Numbered from the stretch's first letter, positions 46,036-58,700 are shown. The stretch: 64,000 nt of DNA from Anaeramoeba flamelloides (GCA_027625915.1 JANTQA010000029.1:7130001-7194000), one strand, 5' to 3'. The notes: generated by a model from the letters alone, not told the origin. Numbers and translations are program-made.

Positions 46036-48891
46036 TTAATTCTTTGCTGGTCTTCCCTTTTTTTTCAACCAAGGTGGTTTATCTATTTTCTTATTTACCC
46101 ATTTCATTTTTTCAACTCGTCTGCGCTGAGCAAACCATCTATTCACATGAGTCTGTGATGTAAATGTTTTTTTTGCCAATTTTTTTTTAATTTTTTTCGT
46201 TGGATATGGACCAACCACATTTCTGCAATGTTTTTGAAACCATTTTTCAAAAATTTTTTTTGCATATTTTGTAGTCACCATTCTCTCTTTTTTCTTATTC
46301 TTATTATTTTTTTTATTTTTATTTTTATTTTTATTCTTATTATTATTACATCTTTTTTTAGAATATAATTTTGATTTTTGATTTAACAATATAGAAGATG
46401 AGGATAATGATGACGATAAAGAATTTGATGAAGGTGACGAGGATAAAGAATTTAAAGAATCTAAATATAATGAAGATGTTAAAGATAATGATGACGATGC
46501 TGACGATAAAGTTAGAGAATTTGATGATAATGATAATGATGAAAACGACGATGATAAAGTCAAAGAAGAGGAATTTGAACAAGATGAAGATAGCGATATA
46601 ACATCGTTTTGAAATGATAAAGAAAGCTTATTTTTACCCATAAAATTAGAATTAATATTTAAATAATTTAAAAATTGTTTTTTTATTTTTGGATTAGCTG
46701 CTGAATTATTATTAAAGTCACCATTATAAATTCTTGGGGATAATTCGTTATCTTTAGATATATCTAAAATATTCTTATTTTTATCCGTGTTAAAACCCCC
46801 ATTCACATCCCGATTATCATTATACTTATGGCCATGTTCGTTTGACCTTGAAGTTTTGAAATTTAATCTAATTTTCTTGTTTTTGTGTAATATAATTGGA
46901 GATTTAAAAGAAAAAAAAGATTTTTTTGATTTTTTTGAATTAATACCTCTTTTCTTTTCCCGTAGATTATTATTATCTTGATCCAATCTTATTTGTTTAT
47001 GAATTCTTTTTCTTTCTTTAAATCGTTCTTGGGTGGCATTTTTCTTTCCTTTATATTTATTAAAACGTTTGTTTTTATTTTTCTTCTTTTTTAAATAATA
47101 TTGGATCTTTGCAATCTTCTTTCTTCCCCTTCCCCCTTTCCGTTCGCCCTTCATCATCTTCTCTTTCTTTCTTTCATTACCATTCAAATTATTATTGTCA
47201 TTATCATTGTAATTACCATTACCATTATCATTATCATTACCATTACCACTATTATAATTATCATAATGATCATGAATTTTAATTTTTTCCTTTGGGTTCT
47301 TGGCATTGGATGTGTTTAAATTATTTTGATTATTTTGCATATTGTAATACTTTAAAATGATTTTTTGTTTATTTTTCTTATTTTTTGGCTTTTTTAAGAA
47401 AGATTTTGAATTCTTATTATTATTACAGAGATTATTTTGACCTATTATTAGTTTATGGGATTTTGCTTTATTTTTTTTCTTATTATCAAGACTATTTTTA
47501 TTTTGATCATTACCAGAAAAAGTTTTTTTATCCTTACCCTTATCCTTATTATATTTAATCCTATATCTAATACTTTTCTTGTGTTTCTTCTTCTTCTTCT
47601 TTTTATTTTTTTCTTGATTTTTTTGGATATAGTTCTGAATATTATTAGAAATTTTCTTTTTCATAAGGAAAATTTTTGTTATTTTATTATTAGATTTTGA
47701 ATTTATTTTTTTTTTCAATTTTTTTGATCCAATTTCATCACAAATTTCATTCTTTTTTTCATTACCAATCACTTTTTCGTTTACACTGTCATTATTTTTT
47801 TCATTTTCATTAACATTTCCATTTTTGTTTTCGTTATTATTTCCTTTTTCATTATCATTTCCATTTTCGTTTTCGTTATTATTATTAGATTTGTATTGGG
47901 ACATTTGACTTTCTTGGTTATTTATGGAAAATTTTTCAAATTGCTTTTGATTGATTTTTTTTGGATGGGTACTGTTGAATTGCAGATTTCCAATTTGATC
48001 ATCTTTTAGTATTGGTACTGAATTTTTTTTTGAAGTTTTAGATTCATTCTCTTCCTTTGTTTGAATCGCAAATCCGTGAGAATCTTTTTTGCTTTTGTTC
48101 TCAAATTTGGGTTTTGTTGAAAAATGTGTACCAAAAGCAATGCTAATTTTTTCTTTGTCTTGATCTTGGGAATTCGGACTTTGGTTGGGTGCTTTGTTTT
48201 GTTTGTTCCCATTTTTGATTTGTGAATAATTTGGATTTGTCGAGCTTTTCATAAAACGATTGCTATAACTCACACTACCATGGATCGTACTCTTGCTGTT
48301 ACTACTATCCTCGTTTGAAGTTTTTTTTTGATTTCCTTTCTGAAAGAAAATTTGTTCTTCATATTTCTCGATAAAATCTGAACTAATCTGCTCAAACCCA
48401 GCAAACCGAAAATCTACAGGGTTCAACAAAGAAGGTTTTTGTTTTTGATCAAAAGGGCTTGTGTAAGAAAGAATATCTTCTTCAACATTTTCTACATGTT
48501 GTTGTTGATGTCGTTGTTCATAACCGAAATTTTTAATACCATCTTGATTTTTCAGATCCCAAAAATCATTAAGGACAGCATTGTTTTCAGTGAAAGTAGT
48601 TTCCACATAAGAAGAAACTGGTAAAATCAAGTCACCCAAAGAATGGTAAGTACGTCGTTGTTGTTGTTGTTCTTCTTCTTGTTCTTGTTCTTCTTCTTCT
48701 TCTTTTTCTTTTTCATCTTCTGTTTCTTTTTCTAATTGTTGGGATTTTTTTTTTAACTGTTTCTCGTTTTGAAATGAGTTTTGTTGAAGGGACGGATAAA
48801 GATTTGTAGGCTCTTGAAAGAATTCGTTTTCAGCTGAAAGATTATTTGGTGTCCAACAAAAGTTCGAATATTCATTCTCAAAAAGAGACAT
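46036..48891 (-). CDS. Homeodomain protein, TALE-like, with Asn/Lys-rich body
   Basis: 951 aa from the ATG at 48891 (MSLFENEYSNFCW). The open frame extends to 48993, but those 34 residues are hydrophobic and look like translated leader, so the downstream Met is preferred. Near residues 868-930 is a homeodomain: KYAKKIFEKWFQKHCRNVVG, PYPTKKIKKKLAKKT and QTHVNRWFAQRRRVEK. The WF.QRRR core is helix 3, and the PYP before helix 2 resembles the TALE/KN class loop. The very C-terminus (LKKKGRPAKN) has a GRP core like an AT-hook, which may add minor-groove contact. The rest is Gln/Glu, Asn, Lys and Ser tracts (including a Ser/Leu run near 790-845). It is probably a sequence-specific nuclear transcription factor; its targets are unknown. 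Confidence 0.85.
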   Translation of the reverse strand: MSLFENEYSNFCWTPNNLSAENEFFQEPTNLYPSLQQNSFQNEKQLKKKSQQLEKETEDEKEKEEEEEQEQEEEQQQQRRTYHSLGDLILPVSSYVETTFTENNAVLNDFWDLKNQDGIKNFGYEQRHQQQHVENVEEDILSYTSPFDQKQKPSLLNPVDFRFAGFEQISSDFIEKYEEQIFFQKGNQKKTSNEDSSNSKSTIHGSVSYSNRFMKSSTNPNYSQIKNGNKQNKAPNQSPNSQDQDKEKISIAFGTHFSTKPKFENKSKKDSHGFAIQTKEENESKTSKKNSVPILKDDQIGNLQFNSTHPKKINQKQFEKFSINNQESQMSQYKSNNNNENENGNDNEKGNNNENKNGNVNENEKNNDSVNEKVIGNEKKNEICDEIGSKKLKKKINSKSNNKITKIFLMKKKISNNIQNYIQKNQEKNKKKKKKKHKKSIRYRIKYNKDKGKDKKTFSGNDQNKNSLDNKKKNKAKSHKLIIGQNNLCNNNKNSKSFLKKPKNKKNKQKIILKYYNMQNNQNNLNTSNAKNPKEKIKIHDHYDNYNSGNGNDNDNGNGNYNDNDNNNLNGNERKKEKMMKGERKGGRGRKKIAKIQYYLKKKKNKNKRFNKYKGKKNATQERFKERKRIHKQIRLDQDNNNLREKKRGINSKKSKKSFFSFKSPIILHKNKKIRLNFKTSRSNEHGHKYNDNRDVNGGFNTDKNKNILDISKDNELSPRIYNGDFNNNSAANPKIKKQFLNYLNINSNFMGKNKLSLSFQNDVISLSSSCSNSSSLTLSSSFSSLSLSSNSLTLSSASSSLSLTSSLYLDSLNSLSSSPSSNSLSSSLSSSSILLNQKSKLYSKKRCNNNKNKNKNKNKKNNKNKKKERMVTTKYAKKIFEKWFQKHCRNVVGPYPTKKIKKKLAKKTFTSQTHVNRWFAQRRRVEKMKWVNKKIDKPPWLKKKGRPAKN

Positions 48892-50407
48892 TTGATTCTT
48901 TTGAGACAAATAGAAACAAAAACAAAAGATCAAGATCCAAAATGGAAAATTAAAAAAATAATTTAGGACTTGTTTTTTCAGAAATACTCCCAAAATTAAA
49001 GATAAGAATTCAATGACATTTTTAATTCCAAGACCTTTGCTTTTCTTTTCAATTGTAGATTTTTACATTAGAATTGTTCATTAAGCCGAATTTCTCGTAA
49101 ATATTTTTCTCGTTTTAAGAATTAAACAAAAATTGGTAGTTGTTATTTTTCTGGCATTTAGGAATTGAATTATTTGGTAAATTCAGATTCAAAATTTCTT
49201 CTCTACTTTTTTCCAATTCCTTCAATGAATTAATAACGAATTAGTGACATAAAAGAATTTAGAGTACACCTTTGTCTTGGTCAAAAAGAATAATATTCCC
49301 AACAAAATTTCCTCGTAAAATAGACTTTTGATTGAAAAAGTCTAAATTTTTCTAAATTGTGGTAAGTTTCAAACACACAGTTGAATAATAGAATAAACAC
49401 TGTTATGAACAAGTCTATAAAGAGTCAAAATTTAGAATTTAGAAATTTATATCACAAGCAAATTCTTTATTTTTTTGGTTTTGATTCCTCAGTAATGTTG
49501 TTTCACAAATAAAATTTCCAGAGTTTGTTCGAAAAAAAAAAAATTAAACTAATATTATATACCACTACAATGTGATTTAATTTTTGATTAGTTCCTCATC
49601 AAATTAGTTCTGATCTCCGTCTTCAGAACCGGCCAAAAAAGAATCTTCAAAGATACTTCAAATTACTTTTTGATTGTTGATTTGTTTACTTTTTATTTTC
49701 TAAATTATTAAAACCTACACCCTAATTTTTCGTGTCTTCATCAGTGTTCTCAATTTTTATTTTATACCCTCAAAAAGTCAGGAATTTGAACAAGAACAAA
49801 AAAATATATCATAGAAAACAATAAAACTGTATATGTATTTTTAGTGCTTAATTGTTATATAGACCCTTTAATACAATTTTATTTTTTTTCCTTTATTCTT
49901 ATTCTAATTGTAGAATTCCAAGATTTATTTTTTCTTTTTTTGACCCAAATAATATTTTTCACCCTAAAAAAAAAAACAAATTTAAACTCTCAATTTAAAA
50001 TAAAATAAAAAAAAATTAAATAATTTGTATTTTTTTTTATAAAAAAAATAATTAAAAATAAAAAAAAGTTATAGGTTTGTAATCAAAAACAGAAAAAGAG
50101 TTGATAAAAAATTGTGCTTTTTTTATCTTAAGTGTATTAATTGATTTTAATATTTTCAGGTTTTATTTTTTTTTTGAATATCAATTAAATTTAATGAAGG
50201 TAGAAATTCTAATAATTCTTTTCTATACCCTTTTTTTACAAAAACTTTGTTATTTTAAAAAAAAACATCTTAAAGTTTCGGGTTTCTTGTAAATTTTATT
50301 TCAGGATGATGAAAAAAATTTTTTCAAATAAAACATTAAAAAATCTTGGCTCATTTTCACTTTTAGATAATTTCAATTCTAATAAACATTATTAATTTAA
50401 AATATCC

Positions 50408-50635
50408 TTGATTAAAAATTATTTTGATAGATATTTTTCAATGAAAGTTGAAAAATACAATTCTCCATTTTCTCTTAATATTTTTTTTCAATTTAATATT
50501 AAACAATTTGAAAAAATTATATTTTCACCTTTAAGAGTTCATTTAATTATATTTGAAAAATATTTTAAATCTGATGAATATCTTTCAAATAGTGAATCAA
50601 TTATTTGGACCTTAAAGAATTATTTGTTGTTTTAA
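50408..50635 (+). CDS. Candidate exon of an unknown gene
   Basis: 75-codon frame (NYFDRYFSMKVEKYNSPFSL, then PLRVHLIIFEKYFKSDEYLS) ending TAA just before the hairpin array. It is more protein-like than most AT-rich chance frames. An acceptor-like TTTTGATAG lies at its start, and a related frame with MMKKIFSNKTLKNLGSFSLL precedes it (50307-50395). Not recognised. Confidence 0.25.
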   Translation: MIKNYFDRYFSMKVEKYNSPFSLNIFFQFNIKQFEKIIFSPLRVHLIIFEKYFKSDEYLSNSESIIWTLKNYLLF

Positions 50636-50659
50636 ATTCGAATATATATATATATTTAT

Positions 50660-51180
50660 GATATTCCGTTAGGTTTTCCAGAAATTAAAAAGAATAAAGT
50701 AAAATCAAATAGATTTTACTTTATTCTTTTAAATTCTGGAAATCCGCCGTTAGATTTTTTTTAATTTCTTAAATTAAAAAAAAGCTAGGCACTCTACGGA
50801 CACTTTCGTTAGGGTTTTTTTAATTTTTAAAATAAACAGAAAATTATAAGAAAATTTCAGTTTATTTCAAAAAGTAAAAAAAACTGTATTTAGCTTTTCC
50901 AAAATTTAAAAGAATTGAGTAAAATCAATGATTTTTCTCAATTGTTTTGAATTCTGGAAAAAACCTAGGCACTTGACGGACACTTTTCGTTAAGTTTTCG
51001 AGAATTTAAAAGAATTGAGGAAATATAAAGATTACACTTAATGGTTTCAAAAAGTATAAAAAAATTAGGATACTTTTCGTTATTTTTCCAGAATTTAACG
51101 GAATTGAGTAAAATCCTGGATTTTTCTGAATTCTAATGTATTCTAGAAAACCTAGGCACTTTTCGGAACTTGATAGTCAA
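50660..51180 (+). repeat. Hairpin-module array, best example
   Basis: Four hairpins in a row joined by linkers. Hairpin 1: 50676-50706 pairs with 50712-50741 (TTCCAGAAATTAAAAAGAAT against ATTCTTTTAAATTCTGGAA). A T-rich/A-rich hairpin follows at about 50814-50886 (AAATAAACAGAAAATT against AATTTCAGTTTATTT). Two more CCAGAATT-type hairpins lie near 50901-50962 and 51087-51147. The linkers read CTAGGCACTCTACGGACACT, CCTAGGCACTTGACGGACAC and CCTAGGCACTTTTCGG. Confidence 0.75.
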
Positions 51181-52284
51181 TGAATATTTATCATCAGTTT
51201 ATTTTTCCTATATTTGAGATAATTTAAATTTGTAAAGTTTTTCAAAACTATTAATTATTCTCTCTTTTAATATATATAGTAAAGTTGAATTTAAGGAAAA
51301 TTCATTGCAACATCCATTTAAAAATTTTTACCCCAAAATAGACCTTTTTTCTTGACTAGAGACTTTAATCGACCGTTGAACTATTAAATACAATAAACAC
51401 AACAACCCCAAGATTTTTAAATACTGGGATGTTGGTTATATTACGAATAAACTGTATTATAAAAGGTGAAAAGACAATTGAAGTAGTAGTTTTGTCTAAC
51501 TTGGAATTTTCAATTTAAATCATTAATACTAGTGTTGTGTTAATCAATTTTTTCTACTCTTTTCACCATAAAGAGAAAATTAAAACCTTCTTTTATTACT
51601 AATAAAGACAAAAATCTAATAAAAATAATAATAAAAAAATTTCAAAAGTGTAAAAATAATATTTTTAAATCATAAGTATAAATAGATTCAAAATAATTCG
51701 AAATAGTTTAACCTTTTCACGAAATAAATTTTTTATTATAAAAAATAATGTATGAGGAATCCTGTATAATATAAATATAAAGATATTAAAAAAATAGGAT
51801 TATATATTGTTTAAATATTCAAAAAATACTGGTTTTAGAGGAGTAAAAAGAGATTTTAAGAAAATAATTACACACTTTTTTTTACAAATAATTAACTTGA
51901 TCTTTTTATAAATACCCTATCTTATAAAGTTGTAATTGAAAACTTAATAGAGTAATCTATTTCATTTAATCTAGAGTTATTCATATATTTAGACCACTTT
52001 ATTATAATAAATTATGACTCGTCTATAAATTTCCACCTAAAGGGAAAAAACCACCAAAACATTCAACACTTGGGATGTAAAACAAACTTTTCAATGGAGT
52101 TTTGACTTTTTTTGATTATTTCCAAACTCTCTTTCATTTCCTTTCTCTTTCTCTTGTCTTTGTTTAGAAATAAATTTTTTTCTTTTCATTTTTTCAAGAA
52201 AAGATATCCGACAAGTTATAATCTTGCCTACATTATAGAAAGAATAAAAAATTCTGATCAAATTTTGTATTTCGGGTAGTGCAG

Positions 52285-52540
52285 CCAAGTGCCTAGGTTT
52301 TTTTTATTTTTGGAATGGAAAGAAACTTTCAAAAATTTTCTTTTTATTTCTAAAAAGTAAAAAAGAAAACCTAACGGCGATTTTTCAGAATTCAAAAGAA
52401 TAGAGAAAAATCTTTGATTTTACTCAATTCTTTTAAATTCTAGAATAGCCAACGACGATTTTTTTTATTTTTAAAAATAAACCAAAAATTTATTTAATTT
52501 ATCGTTTTATTTCTCAAATTAAAAAAAACATACCGGCAAA
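52285..52540 (+). repeat. Hairpin-module array
   Basis: The linker AAGTGCCTAGGTTTTTTTTA opens it. A TTTTTGGAATGGAAAGAAAC hairpin with AAAAGTAAAAAAGAAAACC follows, then TCAGAATTCAAAAGAATAGA (52385) pairing with CAATTCTTTTAAATTCTAGA (52425-52444), then the AAATAAACCAAAAATT-type hairpin ending AAAAAAAACATACC. Confidence 0.7.
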
Positions 52541-52712
52541 CAGGAGGTAATTTTGTTGAATCTCCTCTCTTCAATAATAAAAAAATAAAAAAATAAAATA
52601 ATAAAGGCAAATAAAATTTAATATAATTTTGAAAATTTTATTTTAATATTTGGTTATTCTTTCGATGATTTTTTTTGGATATTATAACTTTTGTTAAAAA
52701 TAAAAAATATCT

Positions 52713-55700
52713 TTAAACATTTGCAAATGAAATTTTTAATAATATATCACCAGGCAAATTGAAATTGTTCATGTTTTTTTTTGCTTCTTGTGCATCGGAT
52801 TCATTTGAAAATTCAACAAATGCATACCCAGACTGATTTGGTATCAACCTTGATTGGACAAAACCTTTGAAGCTAAAAAAATAAAGTATCATTGATGAAA
52901 AAGGAATAATAACAATAGAAAAAATTATAAATATTAATAGATTTATAAAAAATTTGTCCTTTATGTTTAAAATATAAACATAAAGAAATAATATAAAATA
53001 TTGATAATTTTTTATGGGTGTGTCCAACTTATGAAAATGATATATTTATTCGGATATACAAAAAAACACCACTTTAAACTTTAATTATAATTACATAAGA
53101 TCATAATGAATGGGATATTCTTACAATAGAATTATTATTAAATTTTTTCACAAGAAAACGTAAAAATAGATATTTAAAATAATTTTTGCATATTTTGATT
53201 GAAATATATATATATATATATATACATTACAATTCTTTTTGGAAAAATTTTGAAAATTAAATCTTTTATCCTTTTTGGGGATTGATATTAAAAGAAAAGC
53301 CCAGTAAAATCCAAAAAGAATTCAGAAAATCAACTTATTGAAAATACCATTAAGTTGATCTTTCTTGATTTTAATTTTGCTAAAAAAAAAATAAATTGTC
53401 AAAAATTGACATTTTGAACAACTATTAAAGCCCATACCAAGCACAGGATCGATCAGATAAGAACCAAATTAACAAGTGGCCACACCCGACACAAGATAAC
53501 CTTTTTTCAAATTCCATGGATTATAAACCTTGATTATGTTTTTGATCTAGAAATATATTTATAGGGATGTTTGAAATTAATCAAAGAGTAAACCATAAAA
53601 ACAGACATACCAAGAAAGTGTGTATTTGAAACAAATCTTTTCTTTTAGAAGACCAAATAAGAAAGATCACTTTATCAGATAAATTCTTTGAAATCAAGAA
53701 TGAAAAAAAAAAAAAAAAATCGACCAAAGCCTATTTTCGAAGATTTCTTTTCTTTATCTTCTTAATTTGGATGAACCCAAACAATTTATTACCTTGAATT
53801 TCTCAACCCATTACTATTTATTATTTTTACAAATTTGCTTTCAAGATTCTTTTTTCAAATATTTGTATCAAATTAAGCCAAAACAAAGGATACTGTTTCA
53901 AAGATTAAAGAGAAAGGGAATTGAATTCTTGAAATCAAAAAAACGAGTTACAAAAGATTCAACCCAAAAGAAAAAGAGAAATTGAGAAAAAATTTCAATC
54001 AGAAATCAGAATTATTTTTAGTTTTCACATTTAATCGAAAAAATAAATAATTATCAAATCAAACGAATACATCCAATAAATCCTCATTTCTGGAGTGGAA
54101 TTCAAAAAATATCTGATTTTCCGAACAAAACTAGAATTAGATGAATTAAACGACAATAGGATTTTTAAATTTCATTTTTGGGGAATTCTTTAAAAATAAG
54201 AAGTAATTTTTTTTCTTAAAAATTTTACAAACAAAAGTTTTTCCATTCGGAATCAAAATTAAAGACAAGTAAAGAACACCTAATCGTATCAAATGTTACG
54301 GATAAGATCAAGAAATAAATGATTCTTTTTTATTTTTTCTTGATCAATTTTTTCATTTTTTTGGATTTATATTTTTTAGTTGGTATGAAAATATATTAGA
54401 CTAAGTTATCTGAAACTCTCATATTTATTAAAATATGAATATATTTGGTAAAATAAATAATTTGAATGATTCAGTTTCGCAGAAACGGAGGCACTCAAAA
54501 TTTGTAAAATGTACTTACCCCCTTAAAAAGAAAATCACAGAAATCACAGAAATCACAGAAATCACAGAAATCACAGAAATCACAGAAATCACAGAAACCA
54601 GAATTTCAAATTTTGATAACTGTTTGATTTTTATTTCTAATGATACAATTCAGTCACTTTTGTATTTTTACAAATTCTAAATTAGTCATTCAAGGGGTAT
54701 TCAAAACGTTAAACTTTAAAATTATCTTAAACTAGAATATTTTTGGAATTAAAAATAAATTGGATTTTCTTGTACGAGTTTTAATAAGAATAAAATATTA
54801 CTTTTTCACACTTGATAAAATACATTATTTTTAACCAAAAATACTTGTTTATTGCTAGAAAGACATTTTTCATGCAATACTTTTTTAGAAAGAATAAGAA
54901 GATTTGATATAACTGAATAGACCAAAGTCTTTGTATTTTGATAAAAAAAAATGATTTGCTCAAAAAAAAAAAAATTAAATTTAAAATTTCAGTACAGATA
55001 TATTTTTTTTAAAATATTGAACAGAAAGAATTCAAAAAGATTAAAAATAAATCATTAAACAAAAAAAGTATGATTTTTGTTATTTTGAGGATTAAAAGAA
55101 GTCTTAACTCTAAAATCAAAATTTTAACTTTGGAAAAAAATAGAAAAAATTTAATGATCTAAATTATTTTTAATATTGTTTTTATTAACTAATCAACTAT
55201 TGATTAACAATTATCAGGTTATTATTATTTATTCATCAAACTCTATAATTGAAACTAATACATTTTTTAAATTTTGAGAAAAAAAAAAACTGTAATTTCA
55301 AAATTCCTCTGTAAAATTAAACAAAAAATGCAAAATAAATTGTAATGCATTATAATTTTTTTTAATGTTCAAGAAAAAAATGATCTCGTCAAAAAATGAT
55401 TTATTTAAAAAAAATTTTTTAAATTTTTTAGCCTTGAGATTAAAAAATAAAAGATCCAATCAAACAATAATTAATCTAAATTTTTAAAAAGTTTGATTCA
55501 CAAACGATGAAATTATTTTATTCAAATTTATTTTTTTTTGGAAAATAAATAAAAAAATAATTTACATTGAAGTAATTTTTTATAGAATAAGAGTTAGTTT
55601 CTCCTGAAAAATATTTTATTTTAGGTTCTTATTAAAAAGAAATAAAAGTAAAACTTGGTTATTGTTATTTCTTTTTTAAAATGGTATCATTAAAAGTTCA

Positions 55701-58700
55701 TTTTAAAAATAAAAAAAAAAAAAACAAAGGAATGATAACTGTTTCTATAAAATATTATTTAATAAAGTACAACAAATTTTTTTATTGTATGTTCAGTAAC
55801 TATTTAAAATAACATAATAATTTAAATTTGTTTTAAAAACATTTGAAAAAGTATAGTCATTTTATAAAATAAAAACTTTTTTTTTTTATGAAATTGATAA
55901 AATTAAAACTTTATTAAAGTTTTGTGTTTTAATAAAGTGAAAACTTTTTTTTAAAAAAGGTGCCCTTTCCTTCACACTCCCATTCAAAAGTTAATACTCA
56001 CCACATTTCAAGGTTGATTATTCACTTTATTAAAACATATAAATTTCAAAAAGTTTTAATTCAGAAAAAGTTTTCATTTTTTTATAATAGAAAACTTGAT
56101 AAAAGTTTTAAAGAGTACTAACTTTTTTAAAACAACTGTATAAATTTTGTTTTTAAAGTTTTCATTAATTTTGTCCTCATAAATTTGTTTACTTGTAATA
56201 TTTAAGAATTTTAATTTTATCTATATTTTTTTAATCGTATTTTTTAATCAATTAGAAAATGTTTAGCAAAAAAAAAATTATGATATTTTAAATAGTTGTG
56301 TTTTTTATTTTTTTTTAAATCATTTGGATTCAACTTTAATCTAAAGGTACTTATTATTTGATTGTATTTAAATTATTAATAACATAATATCAAATTTAGA
56401 CTCTTTTATTAGTTCTTAAAAATCTAATAATAGAAAATTTTTTTTACCATTTTTTTTTTTTTTTCTCATTTTAAAGTTCAAATCCAAGTAAAGATACACA
56501 AAAAAAATCTTTAAGTTTTGAGTTTGTATAAAAATTAGATTTGATTATTTTTCGGTCAAATTTCAAATAAAATAATGTGTATTTTGCAAAATTAATACAA
56601 AAAAATTTCATATTAAAAATAAAAAAAAAAGATTTTAATATAGAAAATTGAATATTATCCGAATTTACATTTTGTTTTACCATCATAAACATTTTTAATT
56701 ATATTATATCAATAAAAAAAAAAAAAAAAACTTTTTTGCAAAAAAGCGATCAAGAAATAATAAAAATAAATTTAATATTCACAATAATAATTTAATGAAT
56801 AATCAAAATCGACTATTATTTCAAATTTTTTAAGAAAAATAATTTAAGTTTGAAAAACTTCTAATGACCGTGTTTATTCACTCTTTGAATAAGAAGATAC
56901 GAATTTAGTCACTTCAAAATTTCTCTTTTAATGTAATAAATGATTTTTTTTTGACACTTAATCCTTGACAATAAATCTAAAATTCAAAATTTTCCACGCA
57001 GCTAAAACTGTTAAAAGAATCATAATAATACATTTTCATTGAAATTTGGAAATAATTTTGATTTTTGAAAAATATGAAAACCATTTTATCATCTTTTAGT
57101 TTTTTGTTTTCCTTAGATTTTTCCAATTACGTAACTTTTTTTCGTTCGATCAATTTTTTTTCGAATGGTTGATATTAGGTTAAAGTTGAGTTCTTTTAAA
57201 ATAGAAAAAAAAACACAAATAAAATTAGTTGTTGGTGTTATCTAACCATTTGATCGATCAATAATTGTTTAGAAGAATTTTAAAAAAATCTCCAATATAC
57301 TTTTTTGTTTTGCTCTCGCCAAAATTTTTAACACACCAATAATTTATGAGTATTGATATTTATTGATTTTTTGTTTTGTGAATCTTTTAAATGACCAATA
57401 ATTGTTAACATTTCAATTAGTTAGTAGTTTGAATTTTGTATATTTTTCATATAATTTTTTTTAATAATATTTTTTTTTTTTTAATAATTTAATTTTTGAT
57501 CTGATAAAAATTTTGAATTGGAGTTTATAAATCATAATTTGAATTAAAATTTTATTTTTGCTTGATAATCATGGAAATGTATTCGTTAAATTTCAATTAA
57601 TTGGGATTTTTAGAATTTTAATATTCACTATAATATTAAAGGTATAATTTGTTTTTCAAAATATATTTAATTTTATTCTTCAAGGTAATTGATAAATTAT
57701 TGTATAAAAGTTATTTTTACAAATTTGTCTAGCTGGTATTTCAAAATTATTAAAAAAATTAAAATAAAAATAAAAATTTAAAATTACTTTTCGAAAAGAA
57801 TGTTAATAAATTCAATATTTGCATCTTCTGGTAAATTTTCAAGAAATAGAATTGATGTTGGTGTTTCTCTTTCGACTGATTTTTGACTTGATTTTTCATT
57901 TTCTTCTTTTTCTAACTGTTTTCTTCGTTTATTTCTTTCTTGGTTAACTGTTGAATTAATTATTTAAATTTAAGATAAATGAGAAAAGGGAAAATTTTTT
58001 GCGTTTAATTTAAATTAAAATGTTTAATAAGATAAAATGAAAAAATATGAAAATAAAAATGAAAAAAAGAAGCGAGTATTAAGGAATTTATTTATTTATC
58101 TGAGAATTATGAAAATATAAATTGTATCTCGAAACAATAAGAACTGTTATTTTCTCACAACTACAACAATTAAAAAAAAAATTGGATATTATCTTGGATG
58201 AAAATATATTGTTTATTTCATGTGAAGATATATTATAAACTCTTTTTTAGTCAACGTGTACTCAGTTTAATTGAAGAAGTAGAACAAATTTCATGAGTTT
58301 AATTCATTCTTCTTCATAAAATAAATTTTCAATTTTGAGATCAGAATCATTTTTTCTTTATATTTGGTAATTTTTTTTTTTTTTAGTTATTTGTTTCTTT
58401 TTTTATGTATTTTGCTTTTTGCTTTTTTTTAAAAAAGCCAATTTGAAAAAAAAAATAATCTTTGAAAATCCAAATTAACTTTAAGAAAAATTGATGAAAT
58501 GTAATTTCTTTTGAAATTAATAAATTTACTATTAAAAAATCTTATTGTTAACAATTTTAGTTTGCTAAAGAACTTTGGAAATTTTGTATGAGACGTTCCA
58601 TTGGTAGATGTCCCAATTTTTTTTTACATTTTATTTTTTTGTCAAATTTATAGTTTCTTAAGCAATTTCTTTTATGAATATCAACTTTAATCTGTAGCCT

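Larger units (their letters stand above)
48892..52712. other. Spacer between homeodomain gene and U1A-like gene
   Basis: The first 1 kb (48.9-49.9) is the promoter side of the homeodomain gene and less repetitive. Then come a candidate exon (50408-50635), a hairpin-module array (50660-51180), plain AT-rich sequence, and a second array (52285-52540). No recognised gene. Confidence 0.55.
52873..57787 (-). other. U1A-like gene intron 3 (4915 bp)
   Basis: On the minus strand the donor GTAATT follows ...TTCGAAAA and the acceptor TTTTTTTAG precedes CTTCAAAGG. It contains a TA microsatellite, a small plus-strand frame (53767-53985), a 9-bp tandem repeat, D4 (55852-56140) and repeat F copy 3 (56840-57545). 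The stretches 54700-55850 and 56150-56830 show only AT-rich sequence. Confidence 0.8.

Noticed and set aside
48892-48993. 34 extra N-terminal residues of the homeodomain protein, resembling a signal anchor
   Set aside because: Upstream leader in frame; the next Met starts a hydrophilic Asn/Glu-rich sequence, and a nuclear factor needs no membrane anchor.
53415-53500. A stretch (CCATACCAAGCACA ... GATCAGATAAGAACC) that recalls 5S rRNA
   Set aside because: The spacing between the two 5S-like words is about half of that in real 5S rRNA, and no closing stem or pol III terminator arrangement was found.
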